The translations under genes and the position numbers were made by a program. A DNA stretch of 64,000 nt from the NCBI GenBank assembly GCA_947452965.1, contig CANGEW010000005.1:54828-118827 (forward strand), in the 5' to 3' direction. The notes under the pieces were generated by a model that was given only the letters and a program-made list of their open reading frames with translations, was not told where the DNA came from and searched no databases. Source of the stretch: Chitinophagaceae bacterium. GTDB lineage: Bacteria > Bacteroidota > Bacteroidia > Chitinophagales > Chitinophagaceae. Positions 18,924-29,020 of this stretch are shown here, one piece after another (within the stretch, counting starts at the first letter, position 1; every line of letters begins with the position of its first letter).

Positions 18924-19960
18924 AAATAGTTTTTAAGCAGTTTAATATTTTGAATTGGGTTAAAAGTAGGTGAAGATATTGTGGTTAATTGTTCTTGTAA
19001 TGTCTCTCTTTGATTCATGGCTTTTACATAACCTTTATCATAGTATGATAACAAAATTTTTATAGCTTCTGTTATTTTATTCTCCTTCAAATAATTTATA
19101 CAAATTTTTGTTTCATTGGGCCCAAGCCTTTTTGAGATTCTTTCTGTTGCTGTAATTAATAAGTCTATATTAAGTGTGCCATATTGTTGTAAAATATACG
19201 CAGCTCTTTTTTCAAAAGGAATGTCTATAAAATAAAGTGGCGATTTTCTGATTTGTTTCCACAAACTATGGGGTAAATTCACTCTGCCTATTCTTTGGCT
19301 TTCGTCTTCAATCCAAATGGGCTTGTTTGAGTGCATGCTGTTTTGATAAAGTTCTTTCGCTAAAAGATTTTCAAACATTTCTTGAGAGGGTTGATTAGGT
19401 TGACCTATTCCACCAAATGCAGATCCCTTATGATTAGCCAAAAATTCTAGATCTATTGTTGCGTTATTGTTTTTTTTTATCTCTGCTAATAATTCTGTTT
19501 TTGAGCTACCGGTAAATCCACCCAGTATTTTAAAGTTATATGATTTTTCAAATTGACAAAGAGACCACGTTCTATATTCTTTATAGCCTCTGTTTAGCAC
19601 ACGTACCTCAAAGCCATATAAGTCTAATAACCAAGCAATTGCTGCACTTCTCATCCCGCCCCTCCAACAATGAACTAAAATTTTTTTTGTTGAATTGATT
19701 TTATATATAGACTCTACATTTTCTACATAGTGTTTCATTTTTACTCCAAAAAAACCTAGTCCAGTTTTAATGGCCGCATGCTTACCTTCTTGTTTATAAA
19801 GGGTTCCAACAATTTTTCTTTCTTCATTAGTAAACAAGGGTGTGTTTACTGCATTAGGAATGTGGGCGTGATCAAACTCTAATGGACTTCTTACATCCAG
19901 AATAATAAGGTTTTGTTTTGTTTCAAGAAACTCATCTATTGAAATTCTTTTTATTGACAT
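18920..19960 (-). CDS. selU: tRNA 2-selenouridine synthase SelU (MnmH)
   Basis: SelU replaces sulfur by selenium in the wobble 2-thiouridine of some tRNAs, via a geranylated intermediate. The 346 residues comprise an N-terminal rhodanese domain with the active loop CWRGGMRS (Cys98) and a P-loop domain with GGFTGSSKT (147-155). It is the first gene of the selU-selD pair and overlaps selD by four bases. A terminator separates it from rho. Confidence 0.93.
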   Translation of the reverse strand: MSIKRISIDEFLETKQNLIILDVRSPLEFDHAHIPNAVNTPLFTNEERKIVGTLYKQEGKHAAIKTGLGFFGVKMKHYVENVESIYKINSTKKILVHCWRGGMRSAAIAWLLDLYGFEVRVLNRGYKEYRTWSLCQFEKSYNFKILGGFTGSSKTELLAEIKKNNNATIDLEFLANHKGSAFGGIGQPNQPSQEMFENLLAKELYQNSMHSNKPIWIEDESQRIGRVNLPHSLWKQIRKSPLYFIDIPFEKRAAYILQQYGTLNIDLLITATERISKRLGPNETKICINYLKENKITEAIKILLSYYDKGYVKAMNQRETLQEQLTTISSPTFNPIQNIKLLKNYL

Positions 19961-20013
19961 TGTAGAAAATAGATTCTGATTCTATAAGCTTCTTTAATAA
20001 TAAGTGTATTTTA

Positions 20014-20039
20014 AAAGACCCACGTTTCCGCGGGTCTTT
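20014..20039. terminator. Intrinsic terminator downstream of rho
   Basis: AAAGACCC and GGGTCTTT pair, with one A-C mismatch and an inner CG/CG pair around TTTC. It lies between the rho stop (20060) and the selU start (19960) and is T-rich on both sides. Confidence 0.75.
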
Positions 20040-20059
20040 CTGTTTGTTATTTTATTTTT

Positions 20060-21658
20060 TTAACCATTCATTGAAGTTAAAAACTCTGCATTGTCTTTCG
20101 TGCCCTTCATGTTCTTTAACAACATGTTTATGGCCTCTTCTGCGTTCATATCTGCAATGTGTTTTCTTAGTACCCACATTCTTTGGAATGTGTCTTTATC
20201 CAATAACAAATCATCTCTTCTTGTTGAAGAAGATACTATATCTATTGCAGGATAAATTCGTTTATTAGATAGTTTTCTTTCTAGCTGAAGCTCCATATTT
20301 CCCGTCCCTTTAAACTCTTCAAAAATAACCTCATCCATTTTGCTTCCTGTTTCAACCAGTGCGGTTGCAATAATGGTTAACGAGCCGCCATTTTCAATTT
20401 TTCTTGCTGCTCCAAAAAACTGTTTGGGTTTTTGCATGGCGTTTGCTTCCACACCTCCAGATAAAACCTTTCCACTTGAAGGTGCTACGGTGTTGTGTGC
20501 TCTCGCCAAACGAGTAATTGAATCTAATAAGATTACGACATCATGCCCGCACTCAACGAGTCTTTTTGCTTTTTGTAACGCTATGGTGGAAACCTTTACA
20601 TGTTTTTCTGCTGGCTCATCAAATGTAGAAGCAATGACTTCTGCTTTTACACTTCTCTCCATATCTGTTACCTCTTCTGGGCGCTCATCTACCAACACAA
20701 TCATTAAATAACATTCTGGATGATTTTCCGCAATGGCATTTGCTAATTCTTTTAACAACATCGTTTTACCCGTCTTAGGCTGGGCAACAATCAAGCCTCT
20801 CTGACCCTTTCCTATTGGAGTAAACAAATCCATGATTCTTGTACTATAATTATCTGCCCTTGTTGTCAAATTTAATTTTTCAAATGGGAATAACGGCGTC
20901 AAATAATCGAAGGGCACCCTGTCTCTAACCTCTTCAGGGCTTTTTCCGTTTATGGTTTCAACTTTTAATAAAGCAAAATATTTTTCACCTTCTTTGGGTG
21001 GACGAACAGATCCATAAACCGTATCACCCGTTTTTAAACCAAATAGTTTTATTTGAGAGGGAGATACATAAACATCGTCGGGACTAGACAAATAATTATA
21101 ATCACTGCTTCTTAAAAACCCATATCCATCGGGCATCATTTCTAATACCCCTTCACCCAATATGATTCCATCAAATTCTATATTAAAAGAATGTTGGTCC
21201 TTTCTTGGATGAGGCATCCCTCTGTGTTCTTTTGCTGCTTGAATTGGTAATTCCGTTTCTGGTTGTTGCACATCTTCTTCTTGAAGCATTTGTGCAATAG
21301 CAGCAGGAACGGTCGTTTGTTCATTAGTGATTGGCAATATTTCTTCCTCTGCCTTTTTCTCTATTGCTTTCTTTTTTGTAGATGGCTTGTTTTCCTTCAA
21401 CAATGATGTTGATTGGGTTATTTCTTCCTCAAATGGTATAGATACTTCTTTTGAAGGGGCGTCAGATTTGCTAATTCTCTTTCTTTTGGGCTTTTCAGAA
21501 CCACTTGTTTTTTCTTTTGTCATATTCTCTTGTTGCTCAATTATTTTTGAAATAAGGTCTTTTCTTGATAGTTTTTTAGGATTGACTACGTTTAATTCCG
21601 TTGCGATATCAACTAATTCTGGAACGAGAAGTTCGTTCAATTGTGAAATATTATACAT
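20060..21658 (-). CDS. rho: Transcription termination factor Rho with extended N-terminus
   Basis: Rho is the hexameric RNA helicase that ends transcription. The 532-residue protein has the Rho N-terminal helical domain (residues 1-45), then about 100 charged, low-complexity residues rich in Lys/Glu/Ser. The cold-shock-like RNA-binding domain ([16 protein letters not shown]) and the ATPase follow, with P-loop QPKTGKT and [13 protein letters not shown]. The insertion makes it about 110 residues longer than E. coli Rho, as in other Bacteroidota. The 385-base upstream gap contains an inverted repeat that could form a leader hairpin. Confidence 0.95.
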   Translation of the reverse strand: MYNISQLNELLVPELVDIATELNVVNPKKLSRKDLISKIIEQQENMTKEKTSGSEKPKRKRISKSDAPSKEVSIPFEEEITQSTSLLKENKPSTKKKAIEKKAEEEILPITNEQTTVPAAIAQMLQEEDVQQPETELPIQAAKEHRGMPHPRKDQHSFNIEFDGIILGEGVLEMMPDGYGFLRSSDYNYLSSPDDVYVSPSQIKLFGLKTGDTVYGSVRPPKEGEKYFALLKVETINGKSPEEVRDRVPFDYLTPLFPFEKLNLTTRADNYSTRIMDLFTPIGKGQRGLIVAQPKTGKTMLLKELANAIAENHPECYLMIVLVDERPEEVTDMERSVKAEVIASTFDEPAEKHVKVSTIALQKAKRLVECGHDVVILLDSITRLARAHNTVAPSSGKVLSGGVEANAMQKPKQFFGAARKIENGGSLTIIATALVETGSKMDEVIFEEFKGTGNMELQLERKLSNKRIYPAIDIVSSSTRRDDLLLDKDTFQRMWVLRKHIADMNAEEAINMLLKNMKGTKDNAEFLTSMNG

Positions 21659-21738
21659 GTTTTTTGAAAATGCGTTTTAAAAAATTACGCGAATAAATAA
21701 TAAAATTGTAGTTGAAAATTTATGATGATATTATCGTT

Positions 21739-21777
21739 GTTGACACGGAAGCAATCAGATTTAGTATTTGTGTCAAC
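21739..21777. repeat. Inverted repeat in the rho upstream region
   Basis: GTTGACAC (21739-21746) and GTGTCAAC (21770-21777) are perfect 8-base inverted arms with a 23-base loop, about 80-120 bases before the rho start. No T-run follows. The rest of the 21659-22043 gap holds a 15-bp palindrome (TTTTGCGGCGCAAAA, 21918-21932) and nothing else I recognise. Confidence 0.45.
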
Positions 21778-22043
21778 CTTTTGTAATGCAATATTAAGTA
21801 GTTTTTTACAAATCAACCTATTTTTTTCTTCTCTTATTTTGATGTTTTTAACTATTACTGTCTTCCTATAGATTAAATCTAAGAAACAAAATGACTATCT
21901 TTACTATAGTTCATTTTTTTTGCGGCGCAAAAGCCTGTTTTTATTGATTTTTTACTTTTCAATAATCGCTACTCCAGTAGTATTCCTGTTTTTGATGAGA
22001 AAACCATCTTTCTTATCCGCAGTCATTTTTTAATTCTATTACT

Positions 22044-23267
22044 TTGTTATTTAAAGATTTACAAATCATTGAGCCCATTTTAAAAGCGCTCAGCCAAGAA
22101 GGCTACACCTCGCCAACGCCCATACAAGAAAAGGCAATTCCTATCATTTTAAAGGGGCGAGATTTATTAGGTTGTGCCCAAACAGGCACAGGAAAAACTG
22201 CCGCTTTTGCAATTCCTATGCTACAATTATTAAGCAAACCGCATGCCATTAGAGTCGGCGAGAAACCAATAAGGGCACTAATTTTAACCCCCACAAGAGA
22301 ACTGGCCATTCAAATTGAAGAAAGTTTTTCTGCCTATGGGCGGGAGCTGAGATTAAAAACACTAGTGGTTTTTGGTGGGGTAAGCCAGGTTCCACAAACA
22401 AAAGCCCTTGAACGCGGAACAGATATTTTAGTTGCTACACCAGGAAGGCTGTTGGATCTTATCAACCAAGGGTTTATTCATCTTAATCAAATAGAAATTT
22501 TTGTTTTAGACGAAGCAGATAGAATGTTAGACATGGGATTTGTGCATGATGTTAAAAGGGTTATTACAAAAATTCCAAAACAAAGGCAAACCCTTTTCTT
22601 TTCAGCAACCATGCCAAATGAAATTCAATTATTGGCAGATGTTATTTTACATAACCCCGAAAAAATTGAAGTTACTCCCGTCTCTTCAACAGCTGATACT
22701 ATTCATCAATCTCTTTTCTTTGTTGAAAAAGCAAATAAAAAATTATTATTAGCACACCTATTGGAAGATAAACAAATCTCTAGTTTACTGGTATTTACCA
22801 GAACCAAACACGGAGCTGATAAGGTAGTAAAAGACCTTTTGAAACTTGGAATTAAAAGCGAAGCTATCCATGGAAACAAGTCTCAAAATGCAAGACAGAG
22901 AGCTTTGGGTAATTTTAAAGATAAAACAACGCGTGTGTTAGTAGCCACAGATATCGCAGCAAGAGGAATTGATGTAGATGAACTGGCCTATGTTATTAAT
23001 TATGATCTTCCTAATATTCCTGAAACCTATGTTCATAGAATTGGTAGAACAGGAAGAGCAGGTTTAAGCGGAACAGCATTTTCATTTTGTGAAGAAGAAG
23101 ATGTTGCTTATTTAAAAGATATACAAAAATTAATTGGTAAATCTATTCCGGTGAATAATAAACATCTTTACCATGTTGAGTTTTCGCCGAAAAACAAAAA
23201 TTCGAATCAGCCAAAAGCAATTCAAAAAAACAAACAGAGATCTTTTTCAAGACAAAGACCAAAATAA
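22044..23267 (+). CDS. DEAD-box RNA helicase (RhlE-like)
   Basis: An ATP-dependent RNA helicase of 407 residues, probably acting in RNA decay or ribosome assembly. Motifs in order: Q motif with F3 and Gln28, AQTGTGKT (45-52), PTRELA, DEAD, SAT and [10 protein letters not shown], then a short basic tail. No ATG or GTG occurs upstream in frame. The start is TTG at 22044, which keeps the F of the Q motif. A near-consensus box TTACTTTG (22039-22046) overlaps this start codon, so either it is not the promoter or initiation is unusual. Confidence 0.9.
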   Translation: MLFKDLQIIEPILKALSQEGYTSPTPIQEKAIPIILKGRDLLGCAQTGTGKTAAFAIPMLQLLSKPHAIRVGEKPIRALILTPTRELAIQIEESFSAYGRELRLKTLVVFGGVSQVPQTKALERGTDILVATPGRLLDLINQGFIHLNQIEIFVLDEADRMLDMGFVHDVKRVITKIPKQRQTLFFSATMPNEIQLLADVILHNPEKIEVTPVSSTADTIHQSLFFVEKANKKLLLAHLLEDKQISSLLVFTRTKHGADKVVKDLLKLGIKSEAIHGNKSQNARQRALGNFKDKTTRVLVATDIAARGIDVDELAYVINYDLPNIPETYVHRIGRTGRAGLSGTAFSFCEEEDVAYLKDIQKLIGKSIPVNNKHLYHVEFSPKNKNSNQPKAIQKNKQRSFSRQRPK

Positions 23268-23290
23268 ATAAAAATTCCGGCAATGGTTTT

Positions 23291-23298
23291 TATCTTTG
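23291..23298 (+). promoter_or_regulatory. Promoter -7 box of asnS
   Basis: TATCTTTG is a perfect TAnnTTTG, 20 bases before the asnS ATG. The expected leader is about 13 bases. Confidence 0.55.
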
Positions 23299-23317
23299 TA
23301 CGGCTAAAAAAACAAGT

Positions 23318-24760
23318 ATGTTTAATTCAAGAGATAGAATAAAAGAAATATTATCGTCAGACAAAAGCCATTACCAAACAACCGTAATGGGCTGGGTGCG
23401 CACTTTTAGAAACAATCAATTTATTGCTTTGAATGATGGAAGTACTAATAATAATTTACAAATTGTTGTAGCACTTGGTTCATTAGATGAATCAACACTT
23501 AAAAGAATTACAACAGGAGCCTGTGTTAAAGCCACGGGAGAAATTATACCTTCTTTAGGAAAAGGACAAAAGGTAGAACTTACCGCAACAAGCATAGAAA
23601 TTTTAGGAGATAGTGACGCAGAAAAATTTCCTTTACAACCCAAAAAACACAGCTTAGAGTTTTTGCGCGACATTGCTCACTTGCGTTTTAGAACCAATAC
23701 TTTTGGCGCTATTTTTCGCGTAAGACATACATTAGCCTTTGCCGTTCATGAATTTTTTAATAAAAAAAGATTTGTATATCTACATACTCCTATAATTACT
23801 GCAAGCGATGCAGAAGGAGCAGGCGAAATGTTTAAAGTAACTACACTTCCTCTGGATGGCTCAGCACCCAAAAACGAAGACGGGTCTATTAATTTTAAAG
23901 AAGATTTTTTTGGTCGTAGTACAAACCTAACCGTTAGTGGTCAATTAGAAGGAGAGTTGGCGGCAATGGCCTTTAGCGATATTTACACTTTTGGACCTAC
24001 TTTCCGAGCAGAAAATAGCAATACTACAAGACATCTCGCAGAGTTTTGGATGATTGAACCCGAAATGGCTTTTTATGATTTAGAGGATAATATGAATCTG
24101 GCAGAAGCGTTTATTAAATATATTATTCAGGCTGCTATTGAAAAAAATAAAGAAGATCTTGAGTTTTTAGCACAGCGTTTAGAAGAGGAAGAAAAACAAA
24201 AGCCACAAAACGAAAGAAGCGAAATGGGGCTAATGGAAAAACTAAACTTTGTTGTAAATAACGATTTTGAAAGAATAACCTATACAGAAGCAATTGAGAT
24301 ACTACGTGAATCAAGCCACAATAAGAAGAAAAAATTTCAATACATTATTGATAAGTGGGGAATTGACCTTCAAAGTGAGCATGAGCGTTATTTAGTAGAA
24401 AAACACTTTAAAAAACCTGTTATCCTCACTAATTATCCAAAGGAAATTAAGGCGTTTTACATGCGTCAAAACGATGATGGAAAAACGGTTGCCGCAATGG
24501 ATATTTTAGCGCCGGGTATTGGAGAAATTGTTGGAGGCTCACAAAGAGAAGAGCGTCTTGATAAATTAACCGAACGAATGAATGAAATGCACATTCCTAC
24601 GGATGAGCTGGATTGGTATTTAGATACGAGACGATTTGGTGCATGTCCTCATGCTGGATTTGGATTAGGATTTGAAAGAATCGTTCAATTTGTAACCGGT
24701 ATGGGAAATATTAGAGATGTAATTCCTTTTCCAAGATACCCTAAAAGCGCCTCTTTTTAG
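23318..24760 (+). CDS. asnS: Asparaginyl-tRNA synthetase
   Basis: A class IIb aminoacyl-tRNA synthetase charging tRNA-Asn. It has 480 residues with an N-terminal OB-fold anticodon-binding domain ([21 protein letters not shown]). The catalytic core has motif 2 ([21 protein letters not shown]) in pieces near residues 228-248 and motif 3 [12 protein letters not shown] near the C-terminus. The Asn-specific THRHLAEF-like segment separates it from AspRS. It has its own promoter box. Confidence 0.96.
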   Translation: MFNSRDRIKEILSSDKSHYQTTVMGWVRTFRNNQFIALNDGSTNNNLQIVVALGSLDESTLKRITTGACVKATGEIIPSLGKGQKVELTATSIEILGDSDAEKFPLQPKKHSLEFLRDIAHLRFRTNTFGAIFRVRHTLAFAVHEFFNKKRFVYLHTPIITASDAEGAGEMFKVTTLPLDGSAPKNEDGSINFKEDFFGRSTNLTVSGQLEGELAAMAFSDIYTFGPTFRAENSNTTRHLAEFWMIEPEMAFYDLEDNMNLAEAFIKYIIQAAIEKNKEDLEFLAQRLEEEEKQKPQNERSEMGLMEKLNFVVNNDFERITYTEAIEILRESSHNKKKKFQYIIDKWGIDLQSEHERYLVEKHFKKPVILTNYPKEIKAFYMRQNDDGKTVAAMDILAPGIGEIVGGSQREERLDKLTERMNEMHIPTDELDWYLDTRRFGACPHAGFGLGFERIVQFVTGMGNIRDVIPFPRYPKSASF

Positions 24761-24765
24761 TTTTA

Positions 24766-25278
24766 TTATTTTATAGCTTTTTTATAAATAGGGACGGTAC
24801 TGCAGGGCTCTCCATACATAATACTTTTTACCAACGGGAATAATTGTTTGGTTGCTTCTAAATACGCTTCTTCTGGTATAGGGGTTTCTCCACAACCTTT
24901 TATTACCACCCTTTTATCTCTATATTCTTCAACATTTATTTTTTGAATGTTTTGTAATAGCCTTTTTTTTATCACCTTTTCCTTTTCTCCCAATATCACC
25001 GTTGATGCTGTTTCTAAAAGCGTTGTGGTAATCAACATATATGCCCAAACTGGAATAATAGCATCTGCAGTACATTTAATAGCAACGATTTTATTTTTAA
25101 ATAGTTCTTTATCTAGTTCTTTCAGCTTTTGTCTGAAATCCTGTTCCTTTAAAATCAATTCCATAAAAAGAAAATCTTTTAAATCTATTTCAATTATTTC
25201 TTCTTTAGGATAAAACAACTCTAGATTAAGGGTTATCAAACCACTTTCTGCAACTTTATTTATTATAACATCAGACAT
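24766..25278 (-). CDS. DUF2480 family protein
   Basis: A 170-residue protein of a Bacteroidota-specific family of unknown function. Characteristic text: NKVAESGLITLNLE at the start, VAIKCTADAIIPVWAYMLI in the middle, and VVIKGCGETPIPEEAYLEAT near the C-terminus. It has no signal peptide. It is convergent with asnS (5-base gap) and lies downstream of the ppiD-type gene's terminator, so it needs its own promoter. Confidence 0.85.
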   Translation of the reverse strand: MSDVIINKVAESGLITLNLELFYPKEEIIEIDLKDFLFMELILKEQDFRQKLKELDKELFKNKIVAIKCTADAIIPVWAYMLITTTLLETASTVILGEKEKVIKKRLLQNIQKINVEEYRDKRVVIKGCGETPIPEEAYLEATKQLFPLVKSIMYGEPCSTVPIYKKAIK

Positions 25279-25298
25279 ATAGCAAAATTAAAATAAAA

Positions 25299-25322
25299 AA
25301 ACCGGCAACCAAATGCCGGTTT
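25299..25322 (-). terminator. Intrinsic terminator of the PpiD-type gene
   Basis: AAACCGGCA and TGCCGGTTT pair around six bases. On the minus strand the stem is followed by a run of seven T. It lies 29 bases beyond the stop of the peptidyl-prolyl isomerase gene. Confidence 0.85.
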
Positions 25323-25350
25323 CATATGTTTATTTCGAATTAAGAAATGA

Positions 25351-27468
25351 TTAAAAATGTTTACTTCTATTATCTACTATATCCGATTGTTTTTTCAATC
25401 CTTCATACCATCCATTTGTTTGACTTCTAATAGAGTTTAATTTATTAACAACATCTATAGGCGCTCCCTGCTTTTCAATATAAGAGTTTACTTTAATTAG
25501 ATATACTCCACTCGTTCCTTCTATCGCAGGAGACACTTTTGTTTGATATGTTTTATTAAATGATGCTCCAATTAGTTTTCCTTCCATACCCACACCATTT
25601 ATAATTTGTGTATTAAATTCAATAGATGTGTCTGCGCCTGCCATTTGAATGGTTTTATTGTAGGCTGATGCTGCTGATTCTAATGTTGGAGTGCCACCAA
25701 GCTTCTTTTTAATAATTTCAGATTTTTTCTTATTTCGTATAATTACTTCACAACCTGGTCTTGCTGTTGCTGTATCTTGAATTCCTTTTTCATTTACCTT
25801 GTCTAATACCGCTACAACAAATTGATCAGCAATATTAAAGGGTTCGCTTATATCACCCACCTTAGCTTCAAAAGCCCAACGAACTAGCGCTCTAGCATCT
25901 TGAAATGGACCAACAGAAAAATCATTTTCTTTTAGCATGGTTGGAATGCTATTTATACTGTTGCCATTTTTAGCAACAAGTTTTTCTAACGCGGCTTTTG
26001 ATTTTTGTGCAGAAGCTTTAGTAGCTTCTAAACTTGCTTTGTTTACTGTTTCATCTGACACTATTATTTCTTTGCCAATATATGCAATCTTATATGCTGG
26101 CTTAAAATCTTTTTGACCAACAATATCAATAATATGATAACCAAATTGTGTTTTTACTACTCCTTTTGAACCCGCTGTTTTATTAAAGCAAAAATCATTA
26201 AATTCTGGAACCATCATTCCGTAAGTAAACATGCCTAAGTCTCCTCCTTTTTCTTTATTGCTTAGATCCGTAGAATACATTTTAGCCATTTGAGCAAAAT
26301 CTGCTCCGGATAAAATAGCCTTATATATACTATCTGCTAATTTTTTTGCAGAAGAATCTGATTGAATAGCCTGACCTGTTCTTGGATCGTTTACACCAAT
26401 TAAAATATGTCTAGCTTTAACACTGTCAGGTAATTGTTTTGCTGCCAACATTTTTGCTAATACATAAGAGCCTTTATCTACATAAGGACCAAAAACCTTT
26501 CCAACTGAAAGTTTTGATAATGTGTCTACATAAGCTGGAGACATTTTTGCTTTTGGTTCAAATTCATCTTTAAATTCTGTATTTGATAAATTTCTTGCAA
26601 CAAAAGCTTTAGTGTTTGTGTCTGTCTCGAAAGATGATTTTATTTGTTCTAATAGACTTCTTGTTGATAAACTATCTGTAGCGCTTGGTTTTTGGCTGTA
26701 AGAAACATAAGAAATATTTCTTCCTGCTTCTTGTTTAAACAATTCTTTATTTTTATTCACATAATCCGCAACATCCTCATTCGTTACTTTTATTGAGGCA
26801 TCCGGTATTTCAGAATAAGGAATAGAAACATAAGAAAAATTTGAATAGATTGAATTTTCTTTCGTTTCTTTTTCTTGCATCCAAGAAGGATAATAAGCGC
26901 TTCCATTTAATAACCCTGCATATTTTGCTACTGTATTATTCAATTTTAACGGATCAACAATTTGAATATTTACAGCTTCTCTTTGCTCTCCTTTTAATTT
27001 CTTAATATTTGTTAATGCTTGCTGTGCTTTTTTAATATCTAACCTTCCTGTTAATGAATCTTTAAGAGATTGTTCTTGTAGGAATGGATTATTAGGTTCA
27101 TTGCTTAATAAAACATAAGAAAGCTCTTTAGCTGTAAATTGTATTCCTAGTTTTGATGCCTCTTTAAAAAATATTTTTTCAGCAACAATCTGATTCCACA
27201 TTTGCTCCCTTAATTGATATGATTGTACTCCAGAAACTTTTTGTCCTGTTCTTTGTTCTTGCATATCTTCAGCATCTTTCACTCTTTTGTTAAATGTCGC
27301 TAAATCTATAGTTTCTCCATTTATTTTTCCAACATTATTAGATAAAGAACCAAAAAGTTTACTTCCACCTTGTTTTGCATCCATTAAAATAAATCCAATT
27401 AAACTTAAAGCAATTACCATAATTACAATAGCAGCTCCTTTTTCACGAATATTTTGAATAATTTGCAT
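25351..27468 (-). CDS. PpiD/SurA-type peptidyl-prolyl isomerase, membrane-anchored
   Basis: A periplasmic folding factor of 705 residues. An N-terminal membrane anchor (about residues 13-30) is followed by a SurA-N-like chaperone region. A parvulin domain (about 345-445) contains ARHILIG, LSGADFAQMAKMYSTD, GGDLGMFTYGMMVPEF and TQFGYHIIDI. A second, less conserved PPIC-like region and a C-terminal helical part follow. It has a well-formed promoter with both -33 and -7 elements. The upstream DnaA box abuts the -33 element. Confidence 0.88.
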   Translation of the reverse strand: MQIIQNIREKGAAIVIMVIALSLIGFILMDAKQGGSKLFGSLSNNVGKINGETIDLATFNKRVKDAEDMQEQRTGQKVSGVQSYQLREQMWNQIVAEKIFFKEASKLGIQFTAKELSYVLLSNEPNNPFLQEQSLKDSLTGRLDIKKAQQALTNIKKLKGEQREAVNIQIVDPLKLNNTVAKYAGLLNGSAYYPSWMQEKETKENSIYSNFSYVSIPYSEIPDASIKVTNEDVADYVNKNKELFKQEAGRNISYVSYSQKPSATDSLSTRSLLEQIKSSFETDTNTKAFVARNLSNTEFKDEFEPKAKMSPAYVDTLSKLSVGKVFGPYVDKGSYVLAKMLAAKQLPDSVKARHILIGVNDPRTGQAIQSDSSAKKLADSIYKAILSGADFAQMAKMYSTDLSNKEKGGDLGMFTYGMMVPEFNDFCFNKTAGSKGVVKTQFGYHIIDIVGQKDFKPAYKIAYIGKEIIVSDETVNKASLEATKASAQKSKAALEKLVAKNGNSINSIPTMLKENDFSVGPFQDARALVRWAFEAKVGDISEPFNIADQFVVAVLDKVNEKGIQDTATARPGCEVIIRNKKKSEIIKKKLGGTPTLESAASAYNKTIQMAGADTSIEFNTQIINGVGMEGKLIGASFNKTYQTKVSPAIEGTSGVYLIKVNSYIEKQGAPIDVVNKLNSIRSQTNGWYEGLKKQSDIVDNRSKHF

Positions 27469-28000
27469 AACTTTTTTTTTATTTTAAAGAGGACAAAAGT
27501 AAGATAAAAAAAGGTATTAACAAAGTGTGGATAACCTTAAAATATTATAATTTATAATTGTATTCTGTAATTTTATTTAATAAGGTATGGTTACAAAACA
27601 TATTAACAGTCTTTCTGTTAATAAATAGATTTTATGTGGGAAAACACGATTTAAAATGATTTTGGTTGGGATAAATTGTGAAATAAATCATTTAGTTTTT
27701 ACTTTTTACTGAAACTTCATAAATTTTAATGATTTTATCCAACTATTATAAACACAAAAATTTAGGGTTTCCATGATAAAATTATTCACAATTAGTTTTA
27801 TAGCTTATAATGTTAAAAATTCAATTTCTATATAATAAAATATTGTTTTTCTCTAAAGAATAAAATGTTAGATAATTGTTGATTACTGTTGATAAATCAA
27901 TCTTATTACAATAATTAATATTATCTTTTAGTAATTATCCACTTATTAACACCCCTAATAGTAATAAGTAATTTAAATAAATAAAGTATTAATACATATT
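27469..28000. other. Putative chromosomal replication origin (oriC)
   Basis: This 532-base, very AT-rich gap lies between divergent genes. It holds two perfect DnaA boxes (TTATCCACA on the minus strand at 27526-27534, TTATTCACA at 27782-27790). One-mismatch boxes include 27616-27624, 27635-27643, 27677-27685, 27887-27895, 27935-27943 and 27943-27951. Long AT-only runs could serve as the unwinding element. Support also comes from parS sites beside mnmG about 3.6 kb away and an apparent GC-skew sign change. The dnaA gene is not in the window. Confidence 0.65.
27494..27524 (-). promoter_or_regulatory. Promoter of the PpiD-type gene
   Basis: On the minus strand TTTG (27524-27521), a 19-base spacer and TACTTTTG (27501-27494) match the Bacteroidota sigma consensus at both elements. 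The start of transcription would be near 27487. A perfect DnaA box begins two bases beyond the -33 element. Confidence 0.7.
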
Positions 28001-29014
28001 ATGGTAGATATTCACAATGATATTTTGATTAAAGAAGTAATAAACCAAAAAGGATTTATTGATACACAAGTTGATCCCTCTTTAGATTTATTTTTAGAAA
28101 TTGAAAAACTAAAAAAAGAAAAGAATGCGATTATATTAGCGCACTATTACCAGGAACCAGATATTCAAGATATAGCAGATTTTTTAGGCGATAGTTTAGC
28201 ATTATCACAAAAAGCAGCAACTACTGAAGCTGATATTATCCTATTTGCAGGTGTTCATTTTATGGCAGAAACTGCTAAAATTTTAAATCCTAACAAAAAA
28301 GTCATATTACCCGATTTAAAAGCCGGTTGTTCTTTAAGTGATTCTGCACCACCAGAGCTTTTTAAATTATTTAAACTCAAACACCCTAATCATACAGTTA
28401 TTACGTACATAAACTGTAGTGCAGGAATTAAAGCACAAAGTGATATCATTTGTACATCTTCTAATGCTATTTCTATTGTTGAATCATTTCCAAAGAATCA
28501 TCCCATAATATTTGCGCCAGACAAAAACCTTGGGGCATATATTAACAAAGTCACAAATAGAAACATGATTTTATGGGATGGAGCTTGTATGGTTCATGAA
28601 ATTTTTAGTTTAGAAAAGATATTAAAACTTAAAATTAGACACCCCAAAGCAAAATTATTATCACATCCTGAGTGTGAGGAACCTATACTTGCCATCTCAG
28701 ACTATATAGGAAGCACTAGCGAGCTTTTAAAATATTCTCAGGTAGATACATCCAATGAATATATAATTGCCACAGAAACAGGTATAATACATCAAATGCA
28801 AAAGAATAGTCCCAATAAGACATTTATGGCAGCTCCGCCAAATAGTAATTGTGCCTGTAATAATTGTCCTTATATGAAACTAAATACCCTTGAAAAAATT
28901 TATTTATGTCTAAAGTATGAATTACCAGAATTATTAATGGATGAGCATCTTAGAATAGCTGCCATAAAACCGATTGAAAAAATGTTGGCATTAAGTAAAC
29001 ATCTGCTTAAATAA
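28001..29014 (+). CDS. nadA: Quinolinate synthase NadA
   Basis: NadA condenses iminoaspartate with dihydroxyacetone phosphate to quinolinate, the NAD precursor, using a 4Fe-4S cluster. The 337-residue protein has the expected cysteines: Cys110 in KAGCSLSD, Cys196 in GACMVHE and the C-terminal CxCNNC group (284-289). It also has the substrate-binding HYYQ near 48-51. It is the first gene to the right of the putative origin. nadD lies nearby; nadB and nadC are not in the window. Confidence 0.96.
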   Translation: MVDIHNDILIKEVINQKGFIDTQVDPSLDLFLEIEKLKKEKNAIILAHYYQEPDIQDIADFLGDSLALSQKAATTEADIILFAGVHFMAETAKILNPNKKVILPDLKAGCSLSDSAPPELFKLFKLKHPNHTVITYINCSAGIKAQSDIICTSSNAISIVESFPKNHPIIFAPDKNLGAYINKVTNRNMILWDGACMVHEIFSLEKILKLKIRHPKAKLLSHPECEEPILAISDYIGSTSELLKYSQVDTSNEYIIATETGIIHQMQKNSPNKTFMAAPPNSNCACNNCPYMKLNTLEKIYLCLKYELPELLMDEHLRIAAIKPIEKMLALSKHLLK

Positions 29015-29020
29015 TATATA

